Shown here: positions 1 to 13,472 of the stretch, piece by piece
How positions within the stretch are numbered: position 1 is the first letter of the stretch
Layout: every line of letters begins with the position of its first letter
DNA from: Alteromonas sp. KUL42
Lineage (GTDB): Bacteria > Pseudomonadota > Gammaproteobacteria > Enterobacterales > Alteromonadaceae
Direction of reading: 5' to 3'
DNA: 64,000 bases
Assembly (NCBI RefSeq): GCF_006538325.1
Contig: NZ_BJKK01000006.1
Coordinates: forward strand, 169,208 to 233,207
Notes under the pieces: model-generated
The model's database searches: none
Told to the model about the DNA's origin: nothing
The model's input: only the letters and a program-made list of their open reading frames with translations
Translations under genes and position numbers: made by a program

Positions 1-759
1 GATGATATGCAGCGAGACTATGCGTATACCGTAGACCGTCAAGCGCCCTTACTTAAATCTGCTGTTTCCGTTGGGCAAGAAGCCGCGAAAGCCACGGTCG
101 AACGATTAGGCGCACGTAAAATCAATACGGCAAACGTACCTGTAATTTTACACAGAGATATCGCCTCTAGCTTATTTGGACATTACGTTGGTGCAATTAG
201 TGGTGGTAGTTTGTATCGCCGTTCTAGCTTCTTACTCGACAGTTTGGGTAAGCAAATATTTCCCGAGTGGCTAAATATTGAAGAGCGACCTTTTATAAAA
301 GCAGGGTTAGCAAGTTCTAGTTTTGATAATGAAGGTGTTGCGTGTTCAGACATGACAATTGTGGATGCGGGTTGTCTAGCTACGTATCTGTATACCACTT
401 ACTCTTCGCGTAAACTAAATACCAAATCCAACGGCCATGCTGGAGGTATTCACAACTGGCTAGTGGGTGATACCGGTCATTCTGACGCAGAGCTGCTCAA
501 AGAAATGGGCACAGGTTTATTGGTAACTGAGCTAATGGGGCAGGGCGTTAATGGCGTAACCGGTGACTATTCAAGGGGCGCGGCGGGCTTCTGGGTAGAA
601 AACGGCATCATTCAGTACCCTGTACATGAAGTTACCATTGCTGGAAACTTACGGGATATGTTTAGCGGTATCGTTGCCATTGGCGCAGAAAAAGATGTTC
701 GTGGCAGTGTGCAAACAGGCTCTATTCTCATTGACCAAATGAAGATAGCGGGCAGCTAA
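1..759 (+). CDS. pmbA: PmbA/TldE metalloprotease-family protein, 3' part
   Basis: The reading frame is open from the first base, so this is the C-terminal part (about 252 residues) of a gene that starts upstream of the window. The visible part matches the C-terminal half of PmbA (TldE), including the stretch with GTGLLVTELMGQGVN and YSRGAAGFWVENG typical of the family. TldD and TldE form a heterodimeric cytosolic protease that digests unfolded peptides and, in enterobacteria, processes microcin B17 and the CcdA antitoxin; TldE itself lacks the metal-binding motif. The stop codon overlaps by four bases the end of the convergent AraC gene, so the two transcripts have no room for a terminator between them. 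The identification is confident; nothing can be said about the start. Confidence 0.92.
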   Translation, partial: DDMQRDYAYTVDRQAPLLKSAVSVGQEAAKATVERLGARKINTANVPVILHRDIASSLFGHYVGAISGGSLYRRSSFLLDSLGKQIFPEWLNIEERPFIKAGLASSSFDNEGVACSDMTIVDAGCLATYLYTTYSSRKLNTKSNGHAGGIHNWLVGDTGHSDAELLKEMGTGLLVTELMGQGVNGVTGDYSRGAAGFWVENGIIQYPVHEVTIAGNLRDMFSGIVAIGAEKDVRGSVQTGSILIDQMKIAGS

Positions 760-1619
760 GCGTTGATTCCATGCTGTTCGCGATACGCTGAAGGCGATAA
801 TCCCACTGATTTTTTAAATCGCTTTGAAAAGGTAAATACATTGGCGTACCCCACATAATGAGCAATGTAGGAAACGGGCCATTGGGTGCTGACGAGTAAA
901 TTTTTAGCCCGTTGCATACGCAAATGTATAACTTGCTGTTTAGGGCTTCTGCCATAGTTCTTAATACATAGTCTGTGAAGGTGAGGGGCCGAGTAATGCG
1001 CCTTCTCACTTAGGTTCTCCATGTCCCACTCAAACTGTAATTGTTTGTCTACGGCGGAAAATAGTGCTGCCAATCGCGAGGTGTGCCGGTCTTTAATTTG
1101 TAACTTATTGCTAGCAGCCGAACGGTTGTTTAGGGTTAGTTGACGCAGATAGTGCGATACAATCTGCATTGCAGCACGTCGATTATCGCTATTGCGCTCT
1201 AGGTACAATAACTCCATCGCAAAATGCAGCCCCTCAAGCGCTGCGTGGTCAATTACTGTTGCTATATCTTTCGGGAGCGATTGCCACATATGACTATCAG
1301 ATAAATTGAGCCAAATAATATCCCAATGCTCGCTCACGATCTTCACTTCGAAGCTTTGCTTGGCGGGTAGTATTATTAATTGCCCATCATTCAACGGAAA
1401 ATTACCGCTTGGTGTACGAAAAAAGCCTTCACCTTTCAGTGAGTAAAATAAGGTGTGGTTTGGCGGTGAAACACGGCCAACTACATAATCGCCTGATAAG
1501 TTTGAGCAACCCGCAAGCTCAATATCAAGTGTGGCAATTTCTGGCGCATTACTACTGTCAATAAAGCGTTCGAAACAACACTGGCCAATATTAACAATGT
1601 CACTGAAAGAAGGTTGCAT
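756..1619 (-). CDS. AraC-family transcriptional regulator
   Basis: A 287-residue cytosolic regulator. The N-terminal about 150 residues look like an AraC-type cupin ligand-binding domain (PSGNFPLNDGQLIILP). The C-terminal about 100 residues form the double helix-turn-helix, with HYSAPHLHRLCIKNYG as the first unit and the conserved family ending VGYANVFTFSKRFKKSVGLSPSAYR. It is transcribed away from the beta-galactosidase gene, with 212 bp between the starts. By this divergent arrangement it is the probable regulator of lacZ, responding to a sugar. No operator could be defined by eye in the shared region. The ligand is unknown. Its 3' end overlaps the pmbA stop codon. Confidence 0.88.
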   Translation of the reverse strand: MQPSFSDIVNIGQCCFERFIDSSNAPEIATLDIELAGCSNLSGDYVVGRVSPPNHTLFYSLKGEGFFRTPSGNFPLNDGQLIILPAKQSFEVKIVSEHWDIIWLNLSDSHMWQSLPKDIATVIDHAALEGLHFAMELLYLERNSDNRRAAMQIVSHYLRQLTLNNRSAASNKLQIKDRHTSRLAALFSAVDKQLQFEWDMENLSEKAHYSAPHLHRLCIKNYGRSPKQQVIHLRMQRAKNLLVSTQWPVSYIAHYVGYANVFTFSKRFKKSVGLSPSAYREQHGINA

Positions 1620-1801
1620 AATTGTAAAATGATAGTTTTGGATAAATTGTTGAAAGGATAGAGCATAAAGGAAATCTTAATTGTCCGCTATATTTCAGCA
1701 ATATCCATAGCCCATACGCGTTTTAATATGATTGGTTTTGACTAAAGCAATCTGCTTAAAGCGTACTTTAAGTTATATAAAGTAAAGGGCTACTTGCTTA
1801 G

Positions 1802-5008
<3,207 letters not shown>

Positions 5009-5029
5009 GTAGGCTAATTTAAGCGCATG

Positions 5030-5052
5030 ATTCGCCCTAACAAAGGGCGAAT
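5030..5052 (+). terminator. Hairpin downstream of lacZ
   Basis: A perfect 9-bp stem (ATTCGCCCT / AGGGCGAAT) with a 5-nt loop starts 22 bases after the lacZ stop. The T tract behind it is short (TTTCAATAT), so termination may be only partial. Confidence 0.6.
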
Positions 5053-5074
5053 TTCAATATAAAAAGAAACAAAA

Positions 5075-5100
5075 AAGCCGCTAGCAAAAACTAGCGGCTT
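5075..5100 (-). terminator. Rho-independent terminator of arcA
   Basis: Arms AAGCCGCTAG and CTAGCGGCTT form a perfect 10-bp stem around a 6-nt loop. Read on the minus strand the stem is followed by TTTTTTG, giving a strong intrinsic terminator 27 bases after the arcA stop codon; it would also work against lacZ read-through. Confidence 0.85.
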
Positions 5101-5126
5101 CTAAACTGTGCTACGGCTTTAGTTTA

Positions 5127-5834
5127 TTAACCATCTACTTGACCACAGAAGCGGTAACCTTCACCGTGAATGGTCACAATCAATTCTTCATCTGTAGGAT
5201 CTGATTCGAAGTGCTTGCGAATACGACGAATAGTCACGTCTACTGTACGGTCATTCGGGCGCAACTCACGGCCTGTCATTTCCATAATAAGCTGTTCGCG
5301 GGTAAGTATTTTTCCTGGGTTGCTTAAGAATAAGTGCAACGCGCGGAACTCACTGCGCGGTAAACGGAATTCCTTACCACTTGGTGAAATTAAAGAGCGG
5401 CTGTCGCCATCTAATGTCCAACCGTTAAAGCTTACGCGGCTTGGTAAATCGTCATCTTCTGAAGAGTTAGTTGTGCGCGATAACAGGTTGCGAGCGCGGA
5501 TAGTTAGCTCGCGTGGATTGAACGGCTTAGTTAGATAGTCGTCTGCACCAATTTCAAGACCAAGAATACGATCTACGTCGTTGTCACGGCCCGTTAGAAA
5601 GATAAGACCTACATTTTTACGGTCGCGTACTTCACGCGCAAGAATAAGTCCGTTCTTACCCGGTAGGTTAATATCCATGATAACCAGGTTGATTGCGTGA
5701 TTCTCGAAGAAATCATGCATTTGATCGCCATTTTCAGCTTCAAATACATTGTAACCTTCCGCTTCAAACAAGCTTTTAAGCGTGGTACGGGTTACCACTT
5801 CGTCTTCAACAATTAACACATTTGGCGTTTGCAT
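5127..5834 (-). CDS. arcA: Response regulator ArcA (aerobic respiration control)
   Basis: A 235-residue OmpR/PhoB-type response regulator. Residues 1-120 are the receiver domain with the acidic pair Glu10/Asp11, the phospho-acceptor Asp54 in [13 protein letters not shown], and the conserved Lys in [11 protein letters not shown]. Residues about 140-232 are the winged helix, ending [24 protein letters not shown]. Length and sequence fit ArcA, the global regulator that with ArcB represses respiratory genes when oxygen is low. ArcB is not in the window. The neighbouring kinase is not ArcB-like because it lacks PAS, receiver and HPt domains, so the usual partner must lie elsewhere. A strong terminator follows the gene. 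Confidence 0.93.
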   Translation of the reverse strand: MQTPNVLIVEDEVVTRTTLKSLFEAEGYNVFEAENGDQMHDFFENHAINLVIMDINLPGKNGLILAREVRDRKNVGLIFLTGRDNDVDRILGLEIGADDYLTKPFNPRELTIRARNLLSRTTNSSEDDDLPSRVSFNGWTLDGDSRSLISPSGKEFRLPRSEFRALHLFLSNPGKILTREQLIMEMTGRELRPNDRTVDVTIRRIRKHFESDPTDEELIVTIHGEGYRFCGQVDG

Positions 5835-5989
5835 GGTGTTCTACACTCTTTCTAAATATACGATTTAAGCAACTAACTGATTAAATTCTAATATTCATAG
5901 ACTTGATTGCAAGTAACTTATGAATAAACTTAATACAATGGTATTGGGGTTAGCCAGTAAAATTCAAGCAAAGTTCATACTTTATGTAA

Positions 5990-7636
5990 CTAGTCGGATG
6001 TTTTAGCATTTGTGACGGGGAAAATTATGACAAACTCCACGCCTTTGCCTTCCTCGCTGGTGATCGAAATCGAACCATTGAGTCCTTGAGTTACCAAGTT
6101 ATATACCAAATGCATTCCTAATCCTGAGCCGCCTTGACCACGTTTAGTGGTGACAAAAGGATCGAATATCCGTTTTCGAATCTCAGGTGGAATGCCTTTT
6201 CCGTTGTCGGTATAAACTAGCTTTAATTTATTACTGCTTACCAGTTCGGCACGAATATCAATCGTACCTTCTTCTATATTTTCAAATCCGTGAATAACCG
6301 AGTTCATAATAAGGTTAATCAAGATCTGATTTATTGGGCCAGCCTTCGTTTCAACACTTAAGGTAGGGTCACAAATTAGGTTGATGTTGTGCTTTAGTTT
6401 TTTTAGTCGAGGCTGCAACGACAATAGTATCTCATTAACTAGCTGTGCAACGCAAAAACTTCGACTCGATTCTGACGTTTGATCCACCGCAACTTGTTTA
6501 AAACTTGAAATTAATTCAGCTGCACGGTTCAAATTGCGATAGATAATATTGAGGTTTTCACTGCTCTCATCTAAAAAGCGCTTCATGGCACTGGCTTTAA
6601 GCGTTTTGTTTTCAAAATCTTTTTGAATAACGGCAAGACGGTCAAGCATCATGGTTGATGCCGTTACCCCTAGACCAATTGGCGTATTTACCTCATGAGC
6701 TACGCCGGCAACCATGTCGCCCAAGGATGCCATTTTTTCGTTTTGAACAATTTGCCGTTGGAATTGATGTAGTTTTTCCAACGTTTGTATGAGTTCTTGG
6801 TTGGCGTCTTTAAGGGCCGTTGTTCGATGGTTTACCATATCTTCAAGACTGGCGTTAAGCTTGCGATGTTGTTCTTCAGCCTGTCGTTGCTTTTGCATGT
6901 ATTCTTGCATGCGAAATAGCATGACGTTTACCGCATCAGCCAGTATTGCTAGTTCATGAATGGTAGAGCCCTCGGCACGCGCTGAGTAATCACGCTGTCT
7001 AGAGGTACGCTGTAAAAAGTTGGCAATTTCTTCCACCGGGCCCGTTACCACTCTTTGCATTCTTACCGCTGAATAAAAACTAATGCCCAGTAGCAGCAAA
7101 GCAACGGCTAAGTTTAGCCAAATAGATTTGCCAACCAGTTGATTGAAGTTTTCTGAAGACACACGTAGATAAACCCAGCCAAGCTGGATGTTTGATTCTT
7201 CGTCAAAGACTTTGGTGCTAACTTCTAGATAGTGACCGGTATCTGCCAATTTGGGGGTCAAGAACAACGCCGACAACTGGTTTTCTTTTCCACCTAACAG
7301 TAATTGACCTTCTTTGTTAAATGATGCGAATATCTCTGGTGGACTTTCAGTGTCCTGAATTATGTATACATGGGCGTTTAAAACATAGTCGGCAGCACTT
7401 AAGTTTTTGAGCGCGTCTTCAATACGTTCAGGAGTATCGTCGTATAAATAAGTAGCAGAACTTCGTGCCACGAGTTTAGCCAACACAATGGCATTTGATT
7501 CAAGCTCATGACGATAGGTTTTTATTTGGGTGTAAATAGATAGGCCAGACAAAACGGCGAGTGAAAAGGCGGTAATAGACATTACGACCCATAAAAATAG
7601 GCTGCGAATTGAGAACTTAACTACTTTATCTGTCAT
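5990..7636 (-). CDS. Membrane sensor histidine kinase
   Basis: A 548-residue inner-membrane kinase. A transmembrane helix near residues 12-33 is followed by a periplasmic sensor of about 135 residues, a second helix near 172-190, a HAMP-like linker and a coiled coil to about residue 300. The phospho-acceptor is His314 in GVAHEVNTPIG. The ATPase domain has the N box (NLIMNSVIHG), G1 (DNGKGIP) and G2 (GGSGLGMHLV). The signal is unknown. It lies just upstream of arcA on the same strand with a 155-bp gap. It is not ArcB by domain layout, and no response regulator other than ArcA is adjacent, so its partner is uncertain. Confidence 0.85.
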   Translation of the reverse strand: MTDKVVKFSIRSLFLWVVMSITAFSLAVLSGLSIYTQIKTYRHELESNAIVLAKLVARSSATYLYDDTPERIEDALKNLSAADYVLNAHVYIIQDTESPPEIFASFNKEGQLLLGGKENQLSALFLTPKLADTGHYLEVSTKVFDEESNIQLGWVYLRVSSENFNQLVGKSIWLNLAVALLLLGISFYSAVRMQRVVTGPVEEIANFLQRTSRQRDYSARAEGSTIHELAILADAVNVMLFRMQEYMQKQRQAEEQHRKLNASLEDMVNHRTTALKDANQELIQTLEKLHQFQRQIVQNEKMASLGDMVAGVAHEVNTPIGLGVTASTMMLDRLAVIQKDFENKTLKASAMKRFLDESSENLNIIYRNLNRAAELISSFKQVAVDQTSESSRSFCVAQLVNEILLSLQPRLKKLKHNINLICDPTLSVETKAGPINQILINLIMNSVIHGFENIEEGTIDIRAELVSSNKLKLVYTDNGKGIPPEIRKRIFDPFVTTKRGQGGSGLGMHLVYNLVTQGLNGSISITSEEGKGVEFVIIFPVTNAKTSD

Positions 7637-7760
7637 GTCCGTCTTTTCATGCTATCTATCGCATCTTCCATCATTCCATATTGGCGCATAATTACACAAA
7701 AAGAAAGATAGTATTAAACAATAATTAATGTGTTATCAACACACTTGTTACAGACATTAT

Positions 7761-9182
7761 TTATTTCGCAATTGTTTGATAGAGTTGCTGATAGCTCAAT
7801 GCAGACGCTTCCCACGTAAAGCGCGTATTCATGCCTCTTACTTGCATCTCTCTGAACTTGGTTGGATCTTCATAATACGCCAGCAAAGCGCGGCGGATAC
7901 ATGACAGCAAGGCTAAAGGGGTTGGTTCATCGAACACGAAACCCGTACCACCATCGCAGCTAAAGTCAACAACCGTATCTTTTAAACCACCTACTGCGCG
8001 AACAATAGGCACAGTGCCATAGGCCAAACTGTACATTTGGTTCAGGCCGCAAGGTTCAAACTGCGACGGCATAAGGAAAAAGTCAGCGCCAGCTTCGACC
8101 AAATGAGCGTGCTCTGTGCTAAAGCCATTAATAAACGCAAATTGTTGTGGGTGCTGCTGAGCGAACTCACCTAAGTCCATGCACACTTTAGGGTCGCCGG
8201 TACCTACAATTACAATTTGAATTTTGTGTTTCACCAAGTCGTCTAGGATAGGCAGTATATAACCAAACCCTTTCTGGTCGGTTAGGCGACACACCATACC
8301 AACTAGAGGAATGGAAGGCTGCTGGGGCAAAGAAGATTTCTCTTGCAAAACGCGTTTGCACGCTGTTTTTGGGTGTAAATTTTGAGCGCTGTAATTTTCG
8401 GGTAAAAAGCTGTCAGTTTCTGGATTCCACTGTGTGTAGTCGCAACCGTTTAAAATTCCGCTTAAATCATTGCTTCTATTCACTAGCCGCTCGTGTAGGC
8501 CGTGACTGCCTAAGTCCGTTAATAGCTCACTTGCATAATTAGGGCTAACGGTGGTGACTTTGGTTGCATATTCAATACCGCTTTGCAGCATATTGATATA
8601 GCCACCATGCACTTGAGCCAAGATATTCGGGTGATGACGCAAGAACGGGATGGTATCGAGGCGGTGTACGCCTTGGAAAGCCGCATTGTGAATAGTGAAT
8701 ACCGTGCGGGTTTGATCAAAATACCCTGACTTATCGTGGGCAAGCAAAAAGGGTAGCATGGCGGTGTGCCAATCATGGCAGTGAATAACATCAGGCTTTC
8801 TGTCAATTGCTTGAAGGGTTTGTAAAACTGCACCACTAAAGAAGCTGAATCGCTCACCATTGTCTTCATAGGCGTCGTAGGCATTTGAATATAAACCGTC
8901 ACGCATAAAATGTTCAGGTGAGTCGACAAAATAAACCGGTATATTTTGAAATTCCATGTGGCGAATATCAAAGTGATACACTTTGCCTTCGGTAAACAGT
9001 GTTTGCTTTTCTGTCACACAAGGAAGGTTAAGCTGGTCTGCTAACACCTTATAATAGGGCATAACAATGGCGACGTTGTCACCAAGCGCGTGAAGGGCAA
9101 TCGGCAGCGCTTTACCAACATCGGCGAGCCCACCTGTTTTTACCAGTTCTTCTACTTCTGAAATCGCAAATACTATGTTCAC
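7761..9182 (-). CDS. glgA: Glycogen synthase (GT5, ADP-glucose-dependent)
   Basis: A cytosolic glycosyltransferase of family 5 that extends alpha-1,4-glucan chains from ADP-glucose. The N-terminus has the ADP-glucose-binding signature SEVEELVKTGGLADV, then VIHCHDWHTAMLP, and the C-terminal Rossmann domain has MPSQFEPCGLNQMYSLAYGT. Length 473 is normal. The frame opens at a TTG (9188), but an AAGAGGA ribosome site abuts that codon. The GTG six bases later (9182) has proper spacing and gives the family-typical beginning MNIVFAISEVE, so I use it. No other glycogen genes (glgB, glgC, glgP) are adjacent. It is transcribed in the same direction as rsmC but 168 bp away. Confidence 0.93.
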   Translation of the reverse strand: MNIVFAISEVEELVKTGGLADVGKALPIALHALGDNVAIVMPYYKVLADQLNLPCVTEKQTLFTEGKVYHFDIRHMEFQNIPVYFVDSPEHFMRDGLYSNAYDAYEDNGERFSFFSGAVLQTLQAIDRKPDVIHCHDWHTAMLPFLLAHDKSGYFDQTRTVFTIHNAAFQGVHRLDTIPFLRHHPNILAQVHGGYINMLQSGIEYATKVTTVSPNYASELLTDLGSHGLHERLVNRSNDLSGILNGCDYTQWNPETDSFLPENYSAQNLHPKTACKRVLQEKSSLPQQPSIPLVGMVCRLTDQKGFGYILPILDDLVKHKIQIVIVGTGDPKVCMDLGEFAQQHPQQFAFINGFSTEHAHLVEAGADFFLMPSQFEPCGLNQMYSLAYGTVPIVRAVGGLKDTVVDFSCDGGTGFVFDEPTPLALLSCIRRALLAYYEDPTKFREMQVRGMNTRFTWEASALSYQQLYQTIAK

Positions 9183-9350
9183 AGGCAATCCTCTTTAATG
9201 CATGAAGTGCAACGCACCAGCAAAAAATTCACCAAATATCCCGAAAAGATGTCGACTTATTGCTATATGAGTAAACACTCACGTCATTAATTCAACGCGA
9301 GTGTTTTAGGCAAGACAAATTAAGTTAGCACAACCCGTGGCGTTTTTTAA

Positions 9351-10433
9351 TTATAAAGCCGCTTGATAGACTGAAAATTGCGATGTTTGTGCTGTGGTGT
9401 ATACCGTAGGAAATTGCTCAGCTAGTAAACCAGGGTAGGGTAGAAAACGATTAGCGACCATCTGCATGGTTCCCTTGGAAGTCAAACGCTCTTTCGCGTC
9501 GGAAATGAAGCGCTTGGTGATGGTGTAATCGGTTTTAATACCTGTGTGAAACGGAGGGTTGGTCACCACGTGTTGCACTTTTTGCGTAATACCATGTAAG
9601 CCGTCTGCCGCATATAAAGTAGCTGCCAATTTATTTTCGTGCAAGGTGAGCGCACTGCAATACACGGCAAGGGCACTAACATCGGTTAAATACAGTTTTA
9701 CATGTGGGAATTTAAGCATGATGTAACTGGCGATAACACCCGCACCACACGCAAAATCGAGGATATCGCCGCGAAGTGTGGTAGACATCTTCTCAAGCAG
9801 CAATTGGGTGCCAGCATCTAGCTCTTTGTAGCTAAATACGCCAGGCATAGAAGCGATTTCCCACTCAATACCATCCACACTGTACGTGTTAAAGTTTGTC
9901 CAATCACTTGGGTCAAATGCAGCGTGAGGCTGCTCTACAATCACGGTGATTAGGCTGCAATGTCGTGCAGAATCGACCTTTTGCGTAGCACCGTATTGTT
10001 GCATAAGCTTGGCAGCGCTTTTTATTCCGCCTTTGTTTTCACCCACAACGTGAATGCGGCCATGTTGACCTACCATGCTCGCAGCCAAGCGAAGTAACAT
10101 TTGAAAGTGGGTTTTGGCTTTTGGTAAGAACAGCATTACATCGGTATGCGATTTTTCCATCGTCACAAAGGGGGCAAAAATATGGGTGTGATTACCCACC
10201 TTTTGTGTGACCTCGAAGCCTTTAGTGGTGATATCTCTGCTGTCGAAGGTGACTGATGGGATCACGCGAACACTTTCAGAAAAAACATCAAAAAATTGAT
10301 GAATTGCTGTAACTTCTTTTGATTTTAAACTATCTAAAAAATAGGCATCAGATGGGTTGATAAATGCCCATTGCCCTTCATCGAAAAGGGTGATGTTTCG
10401 CTCTAACAGCTGGCTTTGAGGAGATAGAATCAT
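9351..10433 (-). CDS. rsmC: 16S rRNA (guanine-N2)-methyltransferase RsmC
   Basis: A 360-residue protein with the duplicated methyltransferase layout of RsmC, which methylates G1207 of 16S rRNA in the 30S subunit. The C-terminal catalytic half has the SAM-binding motif ILDFACGAGVIASYI and the base-N-methylation motif VVTNPPFHTGIKTDY. The N-terminal half is a degenerate copy used for structure and RNA binding. The start ATG overlaps the stop of trmB by one base (TAATG), so the two are translationally coupled in one unit devoted to RNA methylation. Confidence 0.92.
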   Translation of the reverse strand: MILSPQSQLLERNITLFDEGQWAFINPSDAYFLDSLKSKEVTAIHQFFDVFSESVRVIPSVTFDSRDITTKGFEVTQKVGNHTHIFAPFVTMEKSHTDVMLFLPKAKTHFQMLLRLAASMVGQHGRIHVVGENKGGIKSAAKLMQQYGATQKVDSARHCSLITVIVEQPHAAFDPSDWTNFNTYSVDGIEWEIASMPGVFSYKELDAGTQLLLEKMSTTLRGDILDFACGAGVIASYIMLKFPHVKLYLTDVSALAVYCSALTLHENKLAATLYAADGLHGITQKVQHVVTNPPFHTGIKTDYTITKRFISDAKERLTSKGTMQMVANRFLPYPGLLAEQFPTVYTTAQTSQFSVYQAAL

Positions 10434-11197
10434 TACTTAGTGCGCTCGTAAATTAGGTCCCATACACCGTGGCCAAGCTTTTGACCGCGTGTTTCAAACT
10501 TAGTAATTGGGCGATAGTCTGGGCGTTCTACATAATTTCCGTCAGTTGCCGTATTTGTGTAACCCTCAAGGCTATTCATTACTTCTGCCATGTGCTCTGC
10601 ATAATGCTCCCAGTCTGTTGCCATGTGGAAACATCCGCCTATGGCTAGTTTTGAGCGCACAAGCTCTGCAAATTCGGCTTGCACAATGCGACGTTTATGG
10701 TGGCGTTTCTTGTGCCATGGGTCGGGGAAAAACAACTGCAAGCGAGACAAGCTACCATCGGGTATCATATTTTTAAGTACTTCAACGGCGTCGTGTTCCA
10801 TAACACGCAAGTTTTCTACGCCTTTTTCGCCAGCGTCAGATAAACAAGCACCTACGCCAGGACGATGTACTTCAATACCAATGAAGTCTTTTTCAGGGGC
10901 AGCCGCTGCCATTTCAACTAATGACTTACCCATACCGAAGCCAATTTCTACCACTACTGGCGCGGTACGACCGAAAAGTTCAGCTAACGATAGGGGGGCA
11001 TTAACGTAGTCGATGCCCATACTTGGCCAGTAGTCTGCTAATGCTTTTTCTTGTCCTTTAGTAAGTCTGCCTTCGCGCTTAACGTAGCTTTTTACCTTAC
11101 TTACATATACACCAGCGGCTTCTGCTTCCGCCTGACTTTTGAATTGCCTCATATGCAATGCCTTACTTACCCAATTTTCTGGTGGCGCATTATCCAC
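10433..11197 (-). CDS. trmB: tRNA (guanine-N7-)-methyltransferase TrmB
   Basis: A 254-residue SAM-dependent enzyme making m7G46 in the variable loop of tRNAs. Family motifs visible: [16 protein letters not shown], the SAM site [16 protein letters not shown], and [20 protein letters not shown]. The longest frame begins with GTG at 11197 behind an AGGTAA element. The N-terminus is longer than in E. coli, and an internal ATG at residue 17 ([10 protein letters not shown]) is a plausible alternative start. First gene of the pair with rsmC. Confidence 0.93.
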   Translation of the reverse strand: MDNAPPENWVSKALHMRQFKSQAEAEAAGVYVSKVKSYVKREGRLTKGQEKALADYWPSMGIDYVNAPLSLAELFGRTAPVVVEIGFGMGKSLVEMAAAAPEKDFIGIEVHRPGVGACLSDAGEKGVENLRVMEHDAVEVLKNMIPDGSLSRLQLFFPDPWHKKRHHKRRIVQAEFAELVRSKLAIGGCFHMATDWEHYAEHMAEVMNSLEGYTNTATDGNYVERPDYRPITKFETRGQKLGHGVWDLIYERTK

Positions 11198-11243
11198 TTA
11201 CCTGCATCTTATGCAACGGCATAATGGCAAAAATGCTGTATTT

Positions 11244-11948
11244 TTAAACGCTAATTTGTTTTGCCAAAATAGCCGCCAATGCGTCAACTTGTTCTAGAGG
11301 GATCATATGCCCTGTATCAGTAAGTTCATGCAAGGTGGCACGTGGAATGGCCTTAATAGTGTGCTTTATACTCGCTGCTGGAGCTATATTGTCTTGCTGC
11401 GCAGCAATAAAGGTTATCGGTACATTAATCTTTGCGAGCGCTTGCGTCGTATCTTCTCGTGGCGTGGTTGCCAGTGTGTGATTGAGCAGCGTGTTTTTCC
11501 CTAAATCTTGCGCCATGGCTTTGACCACATCTACAACGTTTGTGTCATCTAAGCGCGAGGGGTGAATAAAGCGCGCTAGGTAGGCATCGTTGTTAGGGTT
11601 AAAACTCCCTTTTTTAAGCATGGTGGTTAGTTGTTGGCGCTTGGAAATTTCGTCTTGCGTTAACCCTTCAGGGTTGTAACCAATAAGCGTGATTGAGGCA
11701 ATATTTTGAGGTTTTAGTTGAGCGAGTAACGCGGCAATGTAACCGCCCATCGAATAGCCCACAAGATGGACTTTTTCATCATCGAGAATTCGGTCTGTGC
11801 TCAAAGCAAGCATATCATCTTTGGTTGAAGCCCATTGCAAAGGAACATAGCGCCGCTGGTAGCCAGAAAATGCTTGCCACAAAGGCAAAAAAATACGCTC
11901 ATCACACAAAGTGCCAGGAAAAAACAAGACAGGGTGTTGTGCCGCCAC
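11244..11948 (-). CDS. Alpha/beta-fold hydrolase
   Basis: A 234-residue cytosolic hydrolase of the alpha/beta superfamily. Near the N-terminus is LFFPGTLCDERIF, matching the oxyanion-hole loop. The nucleophile elbow is GYSMGGY (Ser about residue 66). The catalytic Asp is probably in AAQQDNIAP and the His in LTDTGHMIPLEQ close to the C-terminus. It starts with GTG, supported by an AAGGAG site 6-7 bases upstream. It resembles small carboxylesterase or proline-iminopeptidase-like proteins; the substrate cannot be told. Transcribed divergently from mutY and 47 bp upstream of trmB in the same direction. Confidence 0.8.
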   Translation of the reverse strand: MAAQHPVLFFPGTLCDERIFLPLWQAFSGYQRRYVPLQWASTKDDMLALSTDRILDDEKVHLVGYSMGGYIAALLAQLKPQNIASITLIGYNPEGLTQDEISKRQQLTTMLKKGSFNPNNDAYLARFIHPSRLDDTNVVDVVKAMAQDLGKNTLLNHTLATTPREDTTQALAKINVPITFIAAQQDNIAPAASIKHTIKAIPRATLHELTDTGHMIPLEQVDALAAILAKQISV

Positions 11949-12061
11949 GCGGGCTCCTTAGCTAAACATTAATAAGATACATGCTACCATAGCGCGGCGT
12001 TTTATAAACAACTGCATGGGCGATAGTTGCAAGCAGTTATTATTACAAAATTTAAGAATTT

Positions 12062-13120
12062 ATGAGCGAACAGGAAAGTAAAGTGACCGACAGTTTTGCC
12101 CAACGTGTATTGGCATGGTTTGATCAGTATGGTCGCAAGCACTTGCCATGGCAACAAGATATTACCCCTTACAAAGTGTGGGTGTCTGAAATTATGTTGC
12201 AGCAGACACAAGTGACCACGGTCATTCCTTATTTTGAGCGGTTTATGACGTCGTTTCCATCCGTTTATGCGCTGGCTAATGCATCGCAAGATGACGTGCT
12301 TCACCATTGGACTGGATTAGGTTACTACGCCAGAGCGCGCAATCTTCACAAAGCTGCAAAAGCGCTGGTGGATGAGCATGGCGGTGAGTTTCCCAATGAC
12401 ATTGACGCTGTAGTGGCGTTACCTGGTATTGGTCGCTCTACTGCTGGGGCAATTCTATCGTTGTCACGCAATGAACGTCACCCCATATTGGATGGAAACG
12501 TGAAACGCGTTTTAGCCCGTTACTACGCAATTGCGGGTTGGCCAGGCCAAAAAGCGGTGGAAAATGCCTTGTGGGAAGTGGCCGAAAAAAACACCCCACT
12601 TGAACGTTGTGGTAATTACACCCAAGTAATGATGGATTTGGGGGCAATGGTATGTACGCGAAGCAAGCCTAAGTGCGACATGTGCCCCCTTCAATCTGAT
12701 TGCATTGCTTATGCCCAAGGCGCGCAAGCAGATTACCCGGGGAAAAAGCCTAAAAAGGCTTTACCGGTGAAATCAACCTTCATGATGGTGGCGCAGTTTA
12801 ATCAGCAGGTGTATTTAGAACAGCGACCACCAACAGGTTTGTGGGGGGGCTTATATGGCTTTATTGAGGTGGCGTCTGTTGAAGAAGGTATAAGCACACT
12901 TCACGGTAAAGGTATTGAGGTAGCCGATATTCAAATGCTGGAAAGCTTCAGGCATACATTTAGTCACTTTCATTTAGATATAACCCCTGTGGTTGCCGTG
13001 GTAAACTCGACACCAACGAAACAGGTGGCAGAAATTGCATCGAAATGGTTTATGCTTAATGAACCTATTGAAGTAGGGCTGGCAGCCCCCACAACTAAAA
13101 TCATCAAACAATTGGTTTAA
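12062..13120 (+). CDS. mutY: Adenine DNA glycosylase MutY
   Basis: A 352-residue base-excision repair enzyme that removes adenine mispaired with 8-oxoguanine. The catalytic HhH-GPD domain has EIMLQQTQV with the catalytic Glu, the helix-hairpin-helix [12 protein letters not shown] and the conserved Asp in [11 protein letters not shown]. The iron-sulphur cluster cysteines follow the C-X6-C-X2-C-X5-C pattern ([17 protein letters not shown]). The C-terminal about 120 residues form the NUDIX-like domain that recognises 8-oxoG. It is followed 9 bp later by yggX, the same order as in E. coli, so the pair is an oxidative-damage operon. Confidence 0.96.
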   Translation: MSEQESKVTDSFAQRVLAWFDQYGRKHLPWQQDITPYKVWVSEIMLQQTQVTTVIPYFERFMTSFPSVYALANASQDDVLHHWTGLGYYARARNLHKAAKALVDEHGGEFPNDIDAVVALPGIGRSTAGAILSLSRNERHPILDGNVKRVLARYYAIAGWPGQKAVENALWEVAEKNTPLERCGNYTQVMMDLGAMVCTRSKPKCDMCPLQSDCIAYAQGAQADYPGKKPKKALPVKSTFMMVAQFNQQVYLEQRPPTGLWGGLYGFIEVASVEEGISTLHGKGIEVADIQMLESFRHTFSHFHLDITPVVAVVNSTPTKQVAEIASKWFMLNEPIEVGLAAPTTKIIKQLV

Positions 13121-13402
<282 letters not shown>

Positions 13403-13472
13403 ACAAAAATACCGTTTTTGAATAAACAATGTGCAAACAGTCATAAAAGCGAAAAAAAAGAGAGAAAAACGG

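Noticed and set aside
5990..7636. Assignment of this kinase as ArcB
   Set aside because: It has no receiver or HPt domain and no PAS domain; the layout is a simple two-helix HAMP kinase.
9273..9306. AAACACTC / GAGTGTTT inverted repeat between rsmC and glgA
   Set aside because: Only 8 bp with an 18-base loop and no T tract; too weak to call a terminator or operator.
10507..11009. Overlapping plus-strand frames inside trmB
   Set aside because: Shadows of the minus-strand trmB gene, whose protein motifs are unmistakable.
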